Origin: Spisula solida
Taxonomy: Eukaryota > Mollusca > Bivalvia > Venerida > Mactridae
Reading direction: 5' to 3'
DNA: 64,000 bases
Assembly: GCA_947247005.1 (NCBI GenBank)
Contig: OX365955.1
Span: forward strand, 23,417,322 to 23,481,321
Shown here one piece after another: positions 36,001-51,000 of this stretch (its first letter is position 1; every line of letters starts with the position of its first letter). The notes below the pieces were generated by a model. The model did no database searches. It had not been told where the DNA came from and saw only the letters and a program-made list of their open reading frames with translations. The translations under genes were made by a program, and so were the position numbers.

Positions 36001-39000
36001 AGTGCAATTATGTTAACAATACGCACCCAGTTCTTGCCTTTCATCAAACTAACATCATCAGTGCTACTATCAGTCTTAAGTGCAATAGATTGTTCTCCCA
36101 TCTCTTTATCTACCATCTTCGTTATATCATGTATTGCTTTTGTAGCTTGTTTTGGATCGTCAGTTGTTATTTGGAACAAAACAAAGTTTCTTCTGTCTCT
36201 TGGAATTACAATTTTATCACTATCATCATCACTGTCGTTGTCATCCTGTTTCCCCTTATTCTCACCTCCTGTCTTGAAGTGTACACCTGTATAAAGGTAG
36301 GAAATGTGTTGTTTGTATATCATTACCTGAAGAAGCCTTCTGTGCGAAACGTTGTAAATTAATGAATTTACTTTAAATGTAATTCGTGTTTGGTGGTTTT
36401 GTATCTTAAATACATGTTTTAAACGCTTTATAAAGAACAATTGGTCTATCGATAGAATGAGTAATGTAGTTATCTATCTTGTTAAAACATCATGAATTTG
36501 ACTCAACACGAAATCAATCAATTAATGCTTCTGAAACCACATGCTATTGTTGTCTGTAGGAAAGTCATTCTACAGAGATCCAAACATACACAGTTGTACA
36601 TCTTAGCCAAACATACATGTACTTAATAAAATGAAGTAAAATTGTGTTACCCTTTTTACTAGGTTTAGGAGAACTACCAGAGCTTCCCATAAATGTTCTT
36701 AGCTCATCTTCAAACGTCTGCAAACATGAACAATACAATATTGTAATGTAGGAATTGGAAGCGAATAATAAATACCTTGATAATTCCATATTCACGAAAC
36801 AAACGTAGGTATAATATTGTATCAAACATTATTTTATATTCTTTAAAATTGAATACATCGCATACACGTTATACAGTTGAAACTCGTTGAGGCTATAAAC
36901 TTGACCCTCGCATAACACTTGGTCAAATGTTTTGATGATAACTGTGATGATAAGTGTGATAAACTTGATCTTTCACCATTTTTATCGTATACATGTATTA
37001 GTTCATGTTCAAACTGATGTAACAAAAAAATAACGGCACCGACAGAAAAGCTCGATGACTTTGTTATCATGAATTTCCACGGTAAGGAAATTTGTCAGAA
37101 TTGTTGGCTCCTGTTTTGTCGACATTCGGATATGTCGACATATTTGTGACGGTCCCAAAAATATCGACATAACGAATGTCGACAGTATAACATTGGTGCA
37201 TGTGATACGAGGCATACACAAATACGTCTGATGTAGTTTTTCTGGTTTCAGTGGTTGTTATTGATGACCAACTTCAGCAGAGGGAACCTGCGAAGTACGG
37301 TGTAAGTGAGTTTGAACTAGTAGGTTACGACAGTTTACAATAATTATTTCTTACTTTATTGACATCTTTTGCAGCCGGAAACAACACCAAATTAACGTGA
37401 CAATTTACTCCACTATTGTTAGCGCCAAACTCTTGCACAGCTCTGGAATACATCGAAACACAAAACGTTTTAATGAACGACAATTAAATTTAAGATATTC
37501 GGAAGTAGAATTAAATTGAAGATATTCGGAAGTCAATTTTTTTCAAGATAACATCAGTGCCCGAAACATATTTGAAACAAAATATGTTCAAGGCAAACAA
37601 ACTACACACTCATTTCCGTAGTCATTATTAAATAAAATTCGGTACATGCACAATGCAGATTAACTCAATTCCAGTCAAAACAGAATACGTATAGGTATGC
37701 ATCTAATGCTAAAAAAATCACAGGTAACATTATCATTGATAAGAATAAATTAGAAATATTTTTACAGAAATTGTTTAGTTTAAACAATATCTGTTTCTTT
37801 ATAAACATATAATAACATTCATTTACACATATTAAGGATTGAGTAGAAAACTAAGCTTATTTATAAACTCGTCCCTTATGAATAGCAGGGAATAACTGGT
37901 AACTTTATGAAGTTGTAAACAGTGGAAATTATGTACCCAAATGATGTTTTGTGAGGGAGAAGAATGGAGAGGAGTGTTTGACAGATTGATAGAGATATAA
38001 AAGATGGAGATATATAGATATATGTTTTATATAAATAAATATATGTAATTTTAGTATTTTTACTTTTTGTCAATGATACAGTTACCTGTGATTAAGAAGA
38101 GAAACTGCTATATATGTAAAGATACGTAGTACATTGGGCATTCAGTGGTATAGTTTCATTTCCTTGTTCAGTTGTGTGTTGGGCATTGCGCCGTGTGACC
38201 GTCGACTGTGTAATTTGCAAAGCTAGCAATACTTTATGTACAGTTATTTTTCATCTTTCATGTTCGGCTGTTTCAGTGCCCTCCCTGTTCGGTATCTATA
38301 CATCTGTGCGCAGAAAGGTGACTGTTTTGCTTGTCAAGGTAATGTTTTGCTTCACCTTGCTTTTATTTTTAAAACTTTGAGATTGGGAATTGGCCGATGA
38401 TTTCATACAATTAATGCCCCTTGATCGTAATGCATTGCAATATTCATAGCATTTGTAGTTTTTTCTAACATTCATGAAATGCGCACCGGAAATCGTCTGT
38501 TTTGCTATTTTCCCGTAGTTTTCTCGTTGTAAATGGATCAATTATCCTAAATCCAATTATCCTTTATCGTCAAATACCTTACAACTTATGTAGTTTAAAA
38601 CTAACTAAAACCTTGAAAACCAAGCCGTCAGCGAGAGGTGTTTTTATACGCCCGAGGGGATGGATCGGCCATAATGAAGAGCGTTTTAAATGTTTAGTGC
38701 ACTGGCTGATGGGAGGGGTGTGCTACATAGATTCGGTGCAGAATACCTATAGAATAGTTTTATTCGTCATCAAAAGTATTAGAGCATCGATCTACACCTC
38801 CAATTGTTTGGAGTAGAAGATGTTGTTTTGAATTAAATGATACATACCTATAAATTCCTCTAGCAACTTTCAGTGGGTTATACTTCGCTCCTCCTGTGCC
38901 GATAGAAGGTATGGCAATCGATTTGTGTCCAAACTGTTTCATTTTGAACAGACAATCTTCTATACAGAACTTAATCATCTAAATAAGAAAATGCTAAGTT

Positions 39001-42000
39001 ACTATATGCAACCCTACATTTACTAAGCATCGCCTACCCTCAACCTCCCCGCTGACACTTCAGCTTACATTAACTTCACATCGCCTACCTTTACACTACC
39101 ACAGACACTTCAGCTTACATTAACTTCACATCACCTTCCCACAAACCTAACACAGACACTTCAGCTAACAAAATGTTATGCTATGATGATACTTTTGTAC
39201 TATATAAGGGCAAGCACACTGAAGCAAGAACAGTACAAAACATTTACAGGCGGAAATCCCACTCCACAAGGACTATATAGAAGACTTCAATTCCATATCA
39301 TCGGAACATCCGAACAATTTCCAAAACAAAGGTGGTAAAATATAACCCAATGCTTTGTAGATTGCTAGTACGTGTATGGATATGCTTCTTGACTGTCGTA
39401 GAGGTAAAACTAAATGTGTCTAATTTCACGATTACGAAATAGAGTGTACCTTTTCCCCAGTTGATTGCGGCCATGTTGGCATTACATAGTGATAAACATC
39501 CTTGCATTTCAGATCGAAGCCACTTGTTTTATCCACTAGTCCTTCCTTTAAAGCTCCTGTATAGTTTGCACAAGCTTGTTTCAGCTGAGGGCCAGCAATT
39601 CTACACAGTTCCATGGGAATTGCACCATTGAGGTTTGGGTAACTGGTTGTAGTGTTCAATATCACATCGGCCTTTAGAAGAATATAAACACTCAACTAAG
39701 AATAGCTAATCAACTACTGGAACAATGTTAATCACAATTTACAGCGCTTGGAGGTTTTAAAAAGTCGTCCCGTGTTTATATTCAGTATGGTATATATATA
39801 TCGATCGATAACTGTCGTGGTGAGATGAAGTCGTGGATATCTTAGAAACCTCATTGAGGTGGTTGCGATAGTCTAGTAACCTAATTTGTTCGTAGTTCGC
39901 ATTGCTAGGCAATGACGCCGTTCAGTATGAGTTAAACTCCATAATAGGTGCAAACTATTAATGAATGGCGAGACATAGAATCATAGAGTTATGATCAATT
40001 AGTTGAACATTTAGTACCTTTAACGCACTCAATGGACTGTAAAGCTATTTGAATTTACTATATACACTGTACCTTTGATAAGGCCAAGTTTCCATAAGTT
40101 ATTTCCAATGAAATTGACGCATTCGGAACATTCCATTTCAGTGACCCGGTTGTGACTGGAATATAACATTTCATAAATGCAAAAGCTATTGTATTTGTAT
40201 TAAATTTTCAAGAAACCTTCAGAAACGATTGCCATTCTATGTATGATTGACGTCCTCAAAGATATGACGTTATTGTACCATTCAGTCTTCTTGGCCATCT
40301 GTCATCAGACTGTCTAGTTCATGACGAAACTTAATCTGACATTTATTTTGTGCTCTAATGATCAGCAACAATTACTAGACTGATATTTGATTAATTTTAA
40401 GGCATTGTGTTGCTTGGTCTTAGATTCATCAAAGGCTATTGGTATTCTTTGGATTCATTAAGATTTATGAGTCATTGCATGAGTATATACTTATTCTTGG
40501 CACAGCTCGGTCTAAATTCAGGGAAGTCATGTTTAGACATTAAAATGGGCGGGTAAGGTTATACTGATTTGATAAAACACCAGAAATATGAGCTGGTCAA
40601 AACAATAAGCATATTATCTTGTTCAGGTGTGTTGCTGTCCAACACTAAAGCAGCTTCCATTAGTTCAATGTTTGCCATTAGAACCTTGTTCACCGAACTG
40701 TTAGAAGAGTATTTCAGCGCTGTTACACTGTATACTTATTTAATTACACATAATTATTTACCTGTTTGTGGAGGAGGGTGATTCGCGCCTTTTTGTCCAC
40801 TACCGCCACTATTTGTTGGCACTGCCATTGGAGTAAAGTCTGAATTTTTGCCCACTTCATTGTGGAATGCCTATTATTACAACGGTACAAGCGAATGAAT
40901 AAAAATGTACAGTAAAACCTCGTTATCTCGAGGACCCATCGGGACAAGCCAAATGCTCGAGTTAAGCCAGGTGCTCGAAATATCCGAAGTCAATGATGAA
41001 TTGTTGTTATGACTAATTGTAGCTGTGTTTATATGAAAATGAGTTTGAAATTTGCTCGAATTAGGCCGGTTGCTCGAATAATCGCTGCTCGTATTACCGA
41101 GGTTTAACTGTATATCCCACGGAATTAGAAGTGTGAAACAAAAGTTAATACAATTGCTAAATAATTTAAAGTATGCAATGGTGAATTATGTACAACTTCT
41201 CATTTCGATTTAAATTTATTGATATTTTGACCTTTGAACAAGTGTTGATTTAACTTACTAAGTGTCCGAACTCGTGACTGTGCTATATTCTACGATAAAA
41301 CATAGGCACCTATTAATTATTTCTTAAGTAAAAATGTGTCATTTGCAAAGTATATTCACTCAATATTTGACCTGTATCGTGTGTCATTCTTAGGGAAGAT
41401 CGAACAATGGATGCGTTATATATATATATATACCTTGTACAATAGTTAGAACGCAAATATTAAATTGCTACAAAAATGGACACATTAAGAGGGTCTTTAT
41501 GTCTTACAACAAAGATGACATGACCAGGACATGTAAGATATTATACCTGACACGTGTTGTGATCACCACCATACAACACGACAGACACGTCCGTCAGGTA
41601 TTGTCTAGGTGACTGGAAGAAGTCTTTGATTGCAGAGAACGTTTTGGCTGCAGAAACCTGACCGGGATATTTGAAGCCACCAGTTCCGAATGTTGGAAAT
41701 GCAATAGAAGAGCACTTCTCACTCTCCGCTTGTACTAGACACTTGAGTATGGCGTCGTAAATACTCTGTTATAAATCGAGAAGAATATTAAACAAATACA
41801 ATAGCACTAAGTAAATCTATAGGATCCGTCTTGTGTTGTCTTTGGCGATCGACAATTCTTAAACGAGTATTGAAAACTACTAAGTTATTAAATGAGTATT
41901 TGTTTTCAAGGCAAGATTTTGAAATGTGGATCCCACAGACATCTAGTGATTGATTCTTTTATCAAAACAATAATAATAAGGATTTAAAGCGAAGTCATTA

Positions 42001-45000
42001 TTTGTTATCACACGTTAGATGTTCTACGATTGTTATCATATATACATGTATAATAGTGGCATCTATGTGATAACTTGACTGTTTACCTTGGCTTTCCTTT
42101 GACGTGTCTTAATATAAGGCAGAATTGGACACATCAGTCAGATCACCTAAATCAGAGCCACACATTTGTTTATTCATGAGTAAAAAGTAAATTACTGAAA
42201 GTGTACTTGAAGCTTGTAGCTATTCAATTTCATATTATTTTTCTCATTGTGACTCGTGTAACATGTGTATGTTTTGTGTGTCTTTCAAAATCTGCTGCTT
42301 CTGTTGTGTTGAATATTGCATTCCATATTGCAAATTGATATTACTGTCAAATATGTTATCGACAATAAATTTAAAAAAAAGATTATATTAAGTTAGACAG
42401 GAAAGACAGCACTCAACTTAACCAGCCGAGCACAGAAAACATTAAAAACACACTAAGCACAATGCCCAACTGAACCAACTGGGTAAAGGATCATAAAACA
42501 CATACAAGGCACAATGCCCAACTAAGCAGGCAAAGATCCGTCCAAGTCCAAGCTGTCGAAAAGTATAAAACATTATTACTAGCTGAATGACCCAGTTTCC
42601 ACAGAAAAACGATTATAATGCCTAGTTTTAGCTGTCAGAAATCCTAAAAGGAAGAAATGTCCAACACACTGCCAATCAAAAAAATTAATCAGCCCTTGTC
42701 CCGACTGTAAAAAAGCTGAATAGAAAAGTTTCAGCAAAATAACGGCGGAATGCCTACACCGAATGACCTAGTTACAGCAGTAAAACTGCTCGACAACATA
42801 GTTTTAGCTGCCTTTAGCCCCTAAAGTTAAACAACATTACTAAAACGTTGAAAGTTATTATTATTGTTATTATCATTATTATTATTTCCTGTTCTTGTTG
42901 TAATTGTCTTTCTGTGTTCTTTAATATGATAAGTACCTTACCTAATATGTAACATACAACTAAAGATATATGTTAATGTTGATATGGTTACAGTTACATA
43001 TTTGATAAATACTTACCTTCTCGTTACCATTTTGTTTGTAGTCTTTAAGCACTACGAAAAATACTTTTTTGCATTTAAGGTTTCCAGCCGCGTCGACCAT
43101 CGCCACACCAGAGCTTGGGTAGTTTGTGTAGCGCTTATTACAATCATCTTGTATACTACTACCACCACCAGCTGTCTTTATGGCGTTACATATAGCCCCA
43201 TTTAGTTTTGGAAAAGATGAAGTGGTACATACAATAACGTCAGCCTGAATGTGGAAAGTGAGTCCAATGAATTGACATAATTCATGCTTATGGTATTCTA
43301 ATGCACATTTTAAGGCAATTGACTTAAAATATACAATAATTATATATCATGGTGCTAAGGCGCACCACCGCATTACATTGCTCCTCTTAAATGGGTATAC
43401 GAGCGTACACAGTATATGAAACCTGAACTACCTACACGCTTGAGTCCAGATTTGCATCGACTCCAAGCATTCATACCTATTTAGTCGCCTTATAATATGT
43501 AAGCAGGAATCGGTTGTGGTTGCCATTCTGGTTCCTGAAAAGGAACGCTCAGACAACGGCTTAACTACGACAATTGCGCGAGTCAAATTCAAATACTATG
43601 AATAACCAAAACATAGCTCCACCGACGTAGCTTGAAAGATGATACTTATTTCAATAACATCAAGTTGTGGTTGTCATTTTGGTTCCTCATTAGGAACAAT
43701 TCGGCAGTCAAATTACTGTAGCCAAATTCTAAGGCCATGTGTTACCGAAAATAAGCTCTACCGATACAGCTTGAAGGATGACACTTATTTCAATTAAATT
43801 TGCAATTGAATGAAACGAAGAATATTCAGCATACCCCTGACTGTTCAATGTTGGCAGTTTCTACATCGACTGTGTACCTTGAAGTCGATCCGACATTGTA
43901 AGACATATTCCCCTGTGCTGATTTATTCGTTGGGATCTTCAGAATTGTAAGCTGTCGTCGCGGTGGACTCGGTGCGGATTGCCGTTTTCGTGGAGGACTA
44001 GGTGAGGTCCCTGCAACCAAGACAAAGCACTACATGTATGTCAACTTGTCTATGTTTCCAAACTAATGAGATATTTACCTTTTAGGGGAGGATGTTTTCA
44101 TTTTCCTCGTCGACGAAGACGGTGTGATTCGAGGACAACACATATTAATGTACAAGAATGTCAAATAAATTTCCAATTACTTTTTAACAAACGTGGACCT
44201 TTGCACCGAGTGAAACCAAAAATACAATTGGTACACACAATAGTTATTGCAAAATAACGTAAACTTACTCAACTGACGAAATAAATATATTGGTAGTAGA
44301 AAAGTATAAATCAAAAGACAATATCACACAAACAGATTGCAATGAATCATCAACACGCCAAACCCAAATAGGCGAGACAAAATAATTAAGCTCCGGTAAT
44401 GTACTTGCACAGTTACGTGTGTTTGTGAGGCACATGCTTTTAACAATTATGCAATTGTCTTTGTGTTCCGTTGTACGTCACTAGTAAATTCATACACTCT
44501 GCTACGTATAATTCCAGTATAGACATTAATCTGACCATATCATTTCTTTGTGCATATATTGAACGGTTTCAGCATTTAATGTATAAATTTTCGATAGCAA
44601 ATTATGTATTACTATTTTTCAATCCTTTAGATTTATGTTTTTAATAAACATTTAGCGTATTTGCAATACTTTTCGCAAGTCAAAATCCAAATACGGACAA
44701 GATATTAGCCTTTAAATTATGCTGATAGAATATTAGATGATTAAGTTAATATCGCTGTATATATATATTATATATTCATAGCAGGTTGTCTATGCCATGC
44801 TTCGTATTGTACATTTAAAATCCGACCAAGTGTAACATTCTTATTTTTTTGCGCCAAGTGTAACATAAACCAACCATTCTTTTCTTCTTTCTTTTTCTCT
44901 TCTTCAGTCTGCATTGCGTTTCCGTTTGTTGTTTCTTCTTTAATATCTGCAAGCAGACGATGAGGACGGCGGCTGTACATATCTTCCATTACACACTCAA

Positions 45001-48000
45001 AGGCCTGAAACAAAAATATTATATTAAGTCAGACAGGGACGGCAGAACTCAACTTAACCAACCGAGCACAGAAAACATTAAAATCACACAACGCACAATG
45101 CCCAACTGAACCAACCGAGCACAGGAAACATAAAACACATAAAGACGCAATGCCCAACTAAACAAGCACAGAACCACCAAGTCCAAGCTGTCGAAAAGTA
45201 TAATAAATTCAGCCAACATTTGGACCATTCAACTAACAGTATATCCTATCTAATATAAATCTACTAAAAGCAAACACTCACTTAGTTATATTTTTAACAT
45301 AACCATGAAAGAAACCTAACCTTCGTGACGGTATGAACAGTTCGCATATATTGGGCCTGGAACATTGAAATGAGTACGCGATTGAATTTCTTTATTATGT
45401 TTGTCATAAAATCTATTCCCTACGGTTAAATGACATTCGAAGCACGTTACAAGCGAGACCCGTGCACTCGAATGAATGATTACAGTTTATGAGCCAGGCT
45501 CTGCGATTTTCACCCTTATCACATTTTTTCCCGATTTTTTTATTTTTAAATTTTCGGATAGGGTCATCGATCCTGATCACAAAAATGAAAATGTTTTAAT
45601 GAGGGTTGACCATAAAGTGCTCGAATATCAATTTAGATAGGTATGTATAATCCAATTTCATTTAAAATGTGTGAATATTATGATATATACCGATGTCACT
45701 GCTAGGTCCGTGTGGTATATAATGATCATGACCTTCTCTAATGAACAAGTTGGGTGCAATTTCATAAAGTCTGTGACGGAGCGAAAGAATACTCTTGCTA
45801 CTTTGTCGGCGGGGTACTTGCAATCTGATGTCGTCCCAATAGTTGGAAATGCTATTTCTTTAACATTCTGTATCACAGCTCGTTCCAGGCATTTCTTGAT
45901 ACACTTGGTAAGGCTCTGCATTTACAACAAAATAAATTTGAATGGACACAATACATGTATCAAATACGCAGCTATAGTTTATAAAGTATTAACCAGAATG
46001 TAATGATTACGACCATTATGCTTGTCAAAGTGACTGGAAAAAGACATTGAAGATGAAAAACAAACTGATGATTCCTAATCGATTTTTAAATCGATCCGAA
46101 AGCCACACACACACACACACATTTATTTCTGCCTCCTATAATGTAACCACAGATAAGATAAGATAAAGTTTAATTCCAATCAAGGGTCATATAACATGAC
46201 ATATGAATCACAGATAAAACAAAATGGGTTGAAACAAATAAACATAACAACACACAATTTAGAAAGTAAATAAGGCTTGATTTTGATTTGGTAACACAAA
46301 TAAATAAGGCTTGAGGTCTAAAGAATCCTACCTCCCTTCATGCACTTGAAAAGCCGTAATTATAAGATGATGGGAGACAGGATTAATTTGACGTTATTAA
46401 TATTGAAAAAAAGAGAGTAAAATTTAAAATAAAAATACATATTATAATTAGAAGATATAACAAACGTATGCAAACGGTCTGTCAAACATTATTTTGAGTG
46501 AAACTGTCACTAAAACAGTTAAGATGGTTTACACTCGTAAACACCCATAAAAGAACTAATGTGATTATTACCTCGTTGACTTTCTTCAGATCTGTGACAG
46601 TCTTGACACAATATATTGTAGTACATGGTAGTCTTCCAGTGAGCTTTGTCTCCGTTATTGCCCCGTCAACGATATTTCCATTACTGTAGTCGGTATTAAA
46701 ATTCTTTTCGCATTCCGATGCCAAATTGACCTGACATCCTGCCATGTTTTCAAGTACTTGAATGATAGTACCCGAAAGTTTAGGAGCACTTGTTGTTGGA
46801 CATACTACAACATCAGCCTAAGAAGCAATGCAAATATGCTGATTATCAGATTTCATATTTCGGCAAATACGTTAATATACTGGGCGTCACTGAAAAGTTA
46901 CTACTTATATATACCTCTGTATGTTGTATATAACATGACCTATCGGTACAATAGTTTTATGGTGTGTGCATTTGAATATTGTTAAACATGATATCTGTGA
47001 GTACACAGCAATGTCAAAACATAGTCGTGTTCGGCTTTTAACACAGTTTAACGTATACTTTAAGATATAAGAGTCAATAGGGTTGTAACTTTTCATTGAC
47101 ACTGTGCTTCTGTTTAATCTATCACAATGAACTATATAGGTTTTGTAATTAATTCGTTCAATGCATTTTAAACTTTCATGTCTCCTTTACGAGCAAACGA
47201 GAATAATTTTTTCAAAATATTTCTCAAAGGAATAAAAATAATCTACTTAACAAAGCAACCATGAACCATATACTGGTGATGAAACGGAATAATAATATAT
47301 AAGTTACAGTATTATCTGACTGTATACACTTATGCAATCACAGGTAATCGTATCATTATTGAAGGGTAAACCATTTTTTTTTATAAAATTCATAAAACTG
47401 TGATAACATAACATAAATAATCAAATAATTTAATAAATCATATTTTTTTACTCTTCGTCAATGATACAGTTGTATCCAATGTGTATACAATGACAAAATA
47501 AATGGTAACAAAAAACAAGGCACACACGCAAGATATACATAATAATGTTATAGTTACATTTGTTTTTCCAATGTCACCCCATTGAACAACGAGCCTCTTG
47601 TTCCGAGGCAATGGCAATATTCTTGAGCCTGTCCGTTTCAGTTTGAAGAATTGCGACTTCCGAAACTGTGTCATTGTGCCTAGATAAAAAATACAATATG
47701 TAGGAAAAATGAAAAAATGCTAAAAAAATTTACGAGGGGGAGTAGAATTAACTGGACTGATGTCCTGTCTTTTGCCACGTTCATAATTCTGGACTGATAC
47801 TATGCAATGATAAACGGCAACATGTTACCGATTTGTTGTGTATGTATACTTTGTACGAGGTTTGAAACCACTATGTTTTCGTTACTTTAGTAACCCCACC
47901 ACTAACTTCAAATTTGATATGAAGTATTTTAAATGTATAGGCAACGAAAATGATTTTTTTTAAAGATTTAGTCATTGAGAAGTATTATTAATTTGCAAAC

Positions 48001-51000
48001 GACGTCGTGTTACCCCGCTCAGCGTTAACCTTATGTGCAGTTGTATATATAGTACAATCGTTATTTGAGCGACTCAGTTGAAATTTTTATGACATTTCAG
48101 GAAGGTATCGCATATGGTATTGTGTCGTCTTTATGCTTTGCAAAAAATAGTAATCGAAACTGGATAACCCCTCGCTTAAGTCATTTATCTCTATAAAAAC
48201 GAAGCATGCATTTATAAAGAAGCTTAACAACGAAGACATCTCTAATAATAATATCGAAATAATAAAAAAATGTTACCCTGGCCAAGTTTAACATTAGTCA
48301 TAGGCATGTGAAAGCACTTGTCCCCAAATGTTGCTTGCATCTGTTCCTGAATCAGCCTGACATTCTCTTGATTTGTATCATAGAAGTAAATTTCCCGTAC
48401 GTTTGGATAGTTCTTCAGTTTTGTTTCGATAGTTCTCATTAATATCTGTATATGCAATTAAGTGGATCAAAATACGTTTTAGAAATAAACATTGGTGACA
48501 TTAAAACATATATAAAAGTGTGAGTATTATTAGTAAGGCAATTAAAATGTTTAATTTGAATGGTGTATCATGAAAACAAACATACATGTGGACCATAATG
48601 AAAATTGGTTTGCCAATTATGTTATCCACAGAAAATAAAGACGTTATTATTATTATTATTATTATTATAAACACAAGGTCAGCGCTATTGACAATTTACC
48701 CAATACCAATAACGAAACGGAACGTACTGTCTAATTGGCAATAAAGTGCTTGGTTCAAAATTGCTTAATTGCACGTTAAACATTGTGTTTTGTTTTCTTA
48801 CGAGTTTTGACTAATACTTTAATTGTTTGAAGCCGACATTTAATCGATTCGCTGATTTGTATCACTGCATCAATAAGAAACACATTTATTTGTATGTACG
48901 TACCTTTGCCGCCTTTACTTTTGGAAATCCAAAGATACCAGTACTAATTAAAGGCATCGCTACCGAGCGAAGGATACAGTTTGTGTCAGAATTCATTGCT
49001 GTTAATATATTTTCCATAACCGTTTCCATCAGTTTTGACTCTTTGTTATTGCCCCCTTTCCATTCTGGTCCAACGGCATGTATAATCTTCTGACACCGTA
49101 GTTTTCCGCTGATGCCAACGTAAACTTTTCCAACATCTAAATCCTTTCCTCCACACCTCTGAATGTAATCTGAACAGTCCGTTTGTATTGTTTTCCCACC
49201 TTTTAATGCAAAGAGTAATATGCCATCAACACAATATGTGATCTTGAGCAAAAGCATAAATACTTTTTAGTACTTTAATAGTAATGATATGCATACCATC
49301 TTTCTTAATGTTAATGATCAAGTTATATAACTGCAGTTTGACATTTAAGTTGCGGTGAATGAGAAAACAGCTCATCTAAATATTTTATATCTGAAGTATC
49401 AAACTCACCAAATATATTGGCATATTACATTATAAGAGTTATTTAAATTGTATTTTGTCCATAGAAGTAATTATAATAAGTAGAATTATTCATTTTAATG
49501 TTGAAATATAATAACCGTTCACCTTTGTCAACGATCGCCTTTGCCAATCCACCTCTGTGTACAAGTTGGCAATTTGCTGCATTTACAATTGCATCAACAG
49601 GATACATTGGAGTTGTCAAGTCACCGTGGTTAACAAAAACAGCTTGTCCGGTCTCTAGTGGAATTATACAATGTGTAGCTGACTCTTTCATTTCATACTG
49701 GGTTGCCATCCGAATGCTACATGGTCGTTTGTCATCTATATTGGAGACAAACTTTTCCCCCTTTTCATTATCCTGCACGTAGTCATGGACTCCTTCTCTT
49801 TCTATTGACATCCAGTGTGATACAATTTTACTGGCGTGTGTTTGTACTAACGCGATAACTTCTTTTCTTTCTTTAGCATTTCCTTTAACCTTAAGCGTGT
49901 GTCTGTGTACATGTAAGACTTCCTTTCCAAAATTGCGTTCCTTAATAGTCTCATGTAAAGTGTTTATAGACTTTTCCTTGATGTAATGAACGGTTCGTGG
50001 GGTAATACGAATAACTTCTTCTTTAACCAAATAAGCCTCGATATGTTGGCATAATTCTTCATCCATTAGCCCGCGATAACTGTCTGCGCATGTAATATTC
50101 ACAATAACTTGAGCTTCGGTAATTTCCATCGACAGTTTCACGTATGGAGAATATTCATCTTCCACTTTCTTCATATTTTTTTTTAAAAAAGATACGTCTT
50201 CTACTTCACCTAAATACTCTATACGGCGTTGAATTACGTGAGTTTTAATCATTTCTTCATACAGGCGCATGTCCCTTGCATTGAGTGCATATATCTTCAA
50301 TCTTTGCTCTTTAATTGTGTAGGCACATCTCCATCCATTATCTTCTAATTTGGCTTTTATCTTGTCTTGTATTGGCTGTGAAGCTAATATTGCAGCGTAA
50401 TCGGATGATGGCAAATCGGACTCTCGAAATACAATCTGATTGAGTAATACCAAAACTTTAATTTTTGCTTCTCTAACAGCGTTTTCATCTCCGCGTAAAA
50501 CAATCCCGTTTGGTTTTCTGTCAACTTCAACCCCTTCAATGATGTCTTTCAGGGACAGAATGTCAAAGGCTGTTACCTTCCCCTCATCTAGATTTTTAAT
50601 TTCCTCCCTAACTACAGGTTTTGGCTTTTCAATCTGATCGATCTTCCTTTCAATATCTGTCAACTCTTTATCGTCTACAAACCAATCAAGACAAAGAAGA
50701 CAAAAATAACAATTAGTGGACATTACTTCTGAAATATTGGTAAGGACTTTGTAAACATAGTACACATTTACAAGGTTATTTTCTTAGATCAAGAGTAAGT
50801 TACAAACATGTGAACATATCATCGTAACGACTCGGACAGGAACGGCAACACTCAATAGAAACCAGCAGAACACAAAAGGAACACAGATAAAACACAAATA
50901 TGAAATCACAAACATAAGTACAAGTCAATCATGAAAATATATACGAGGAGGGTTCGAAAAGCAATGAAACTCCCTGCATATCTTTGTATTATCGGGGCTT

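Noticed and set aside
35949..36362. Plus-strand 137-codon frame
   Set aside because: It is antisense to PARP14-like exon 21, which has domain support and matching splice phases.
45671..46003. Plus-strand 110-codon frame
   Set aside because: Antisense shadow of macrodomain 2 exon 9.
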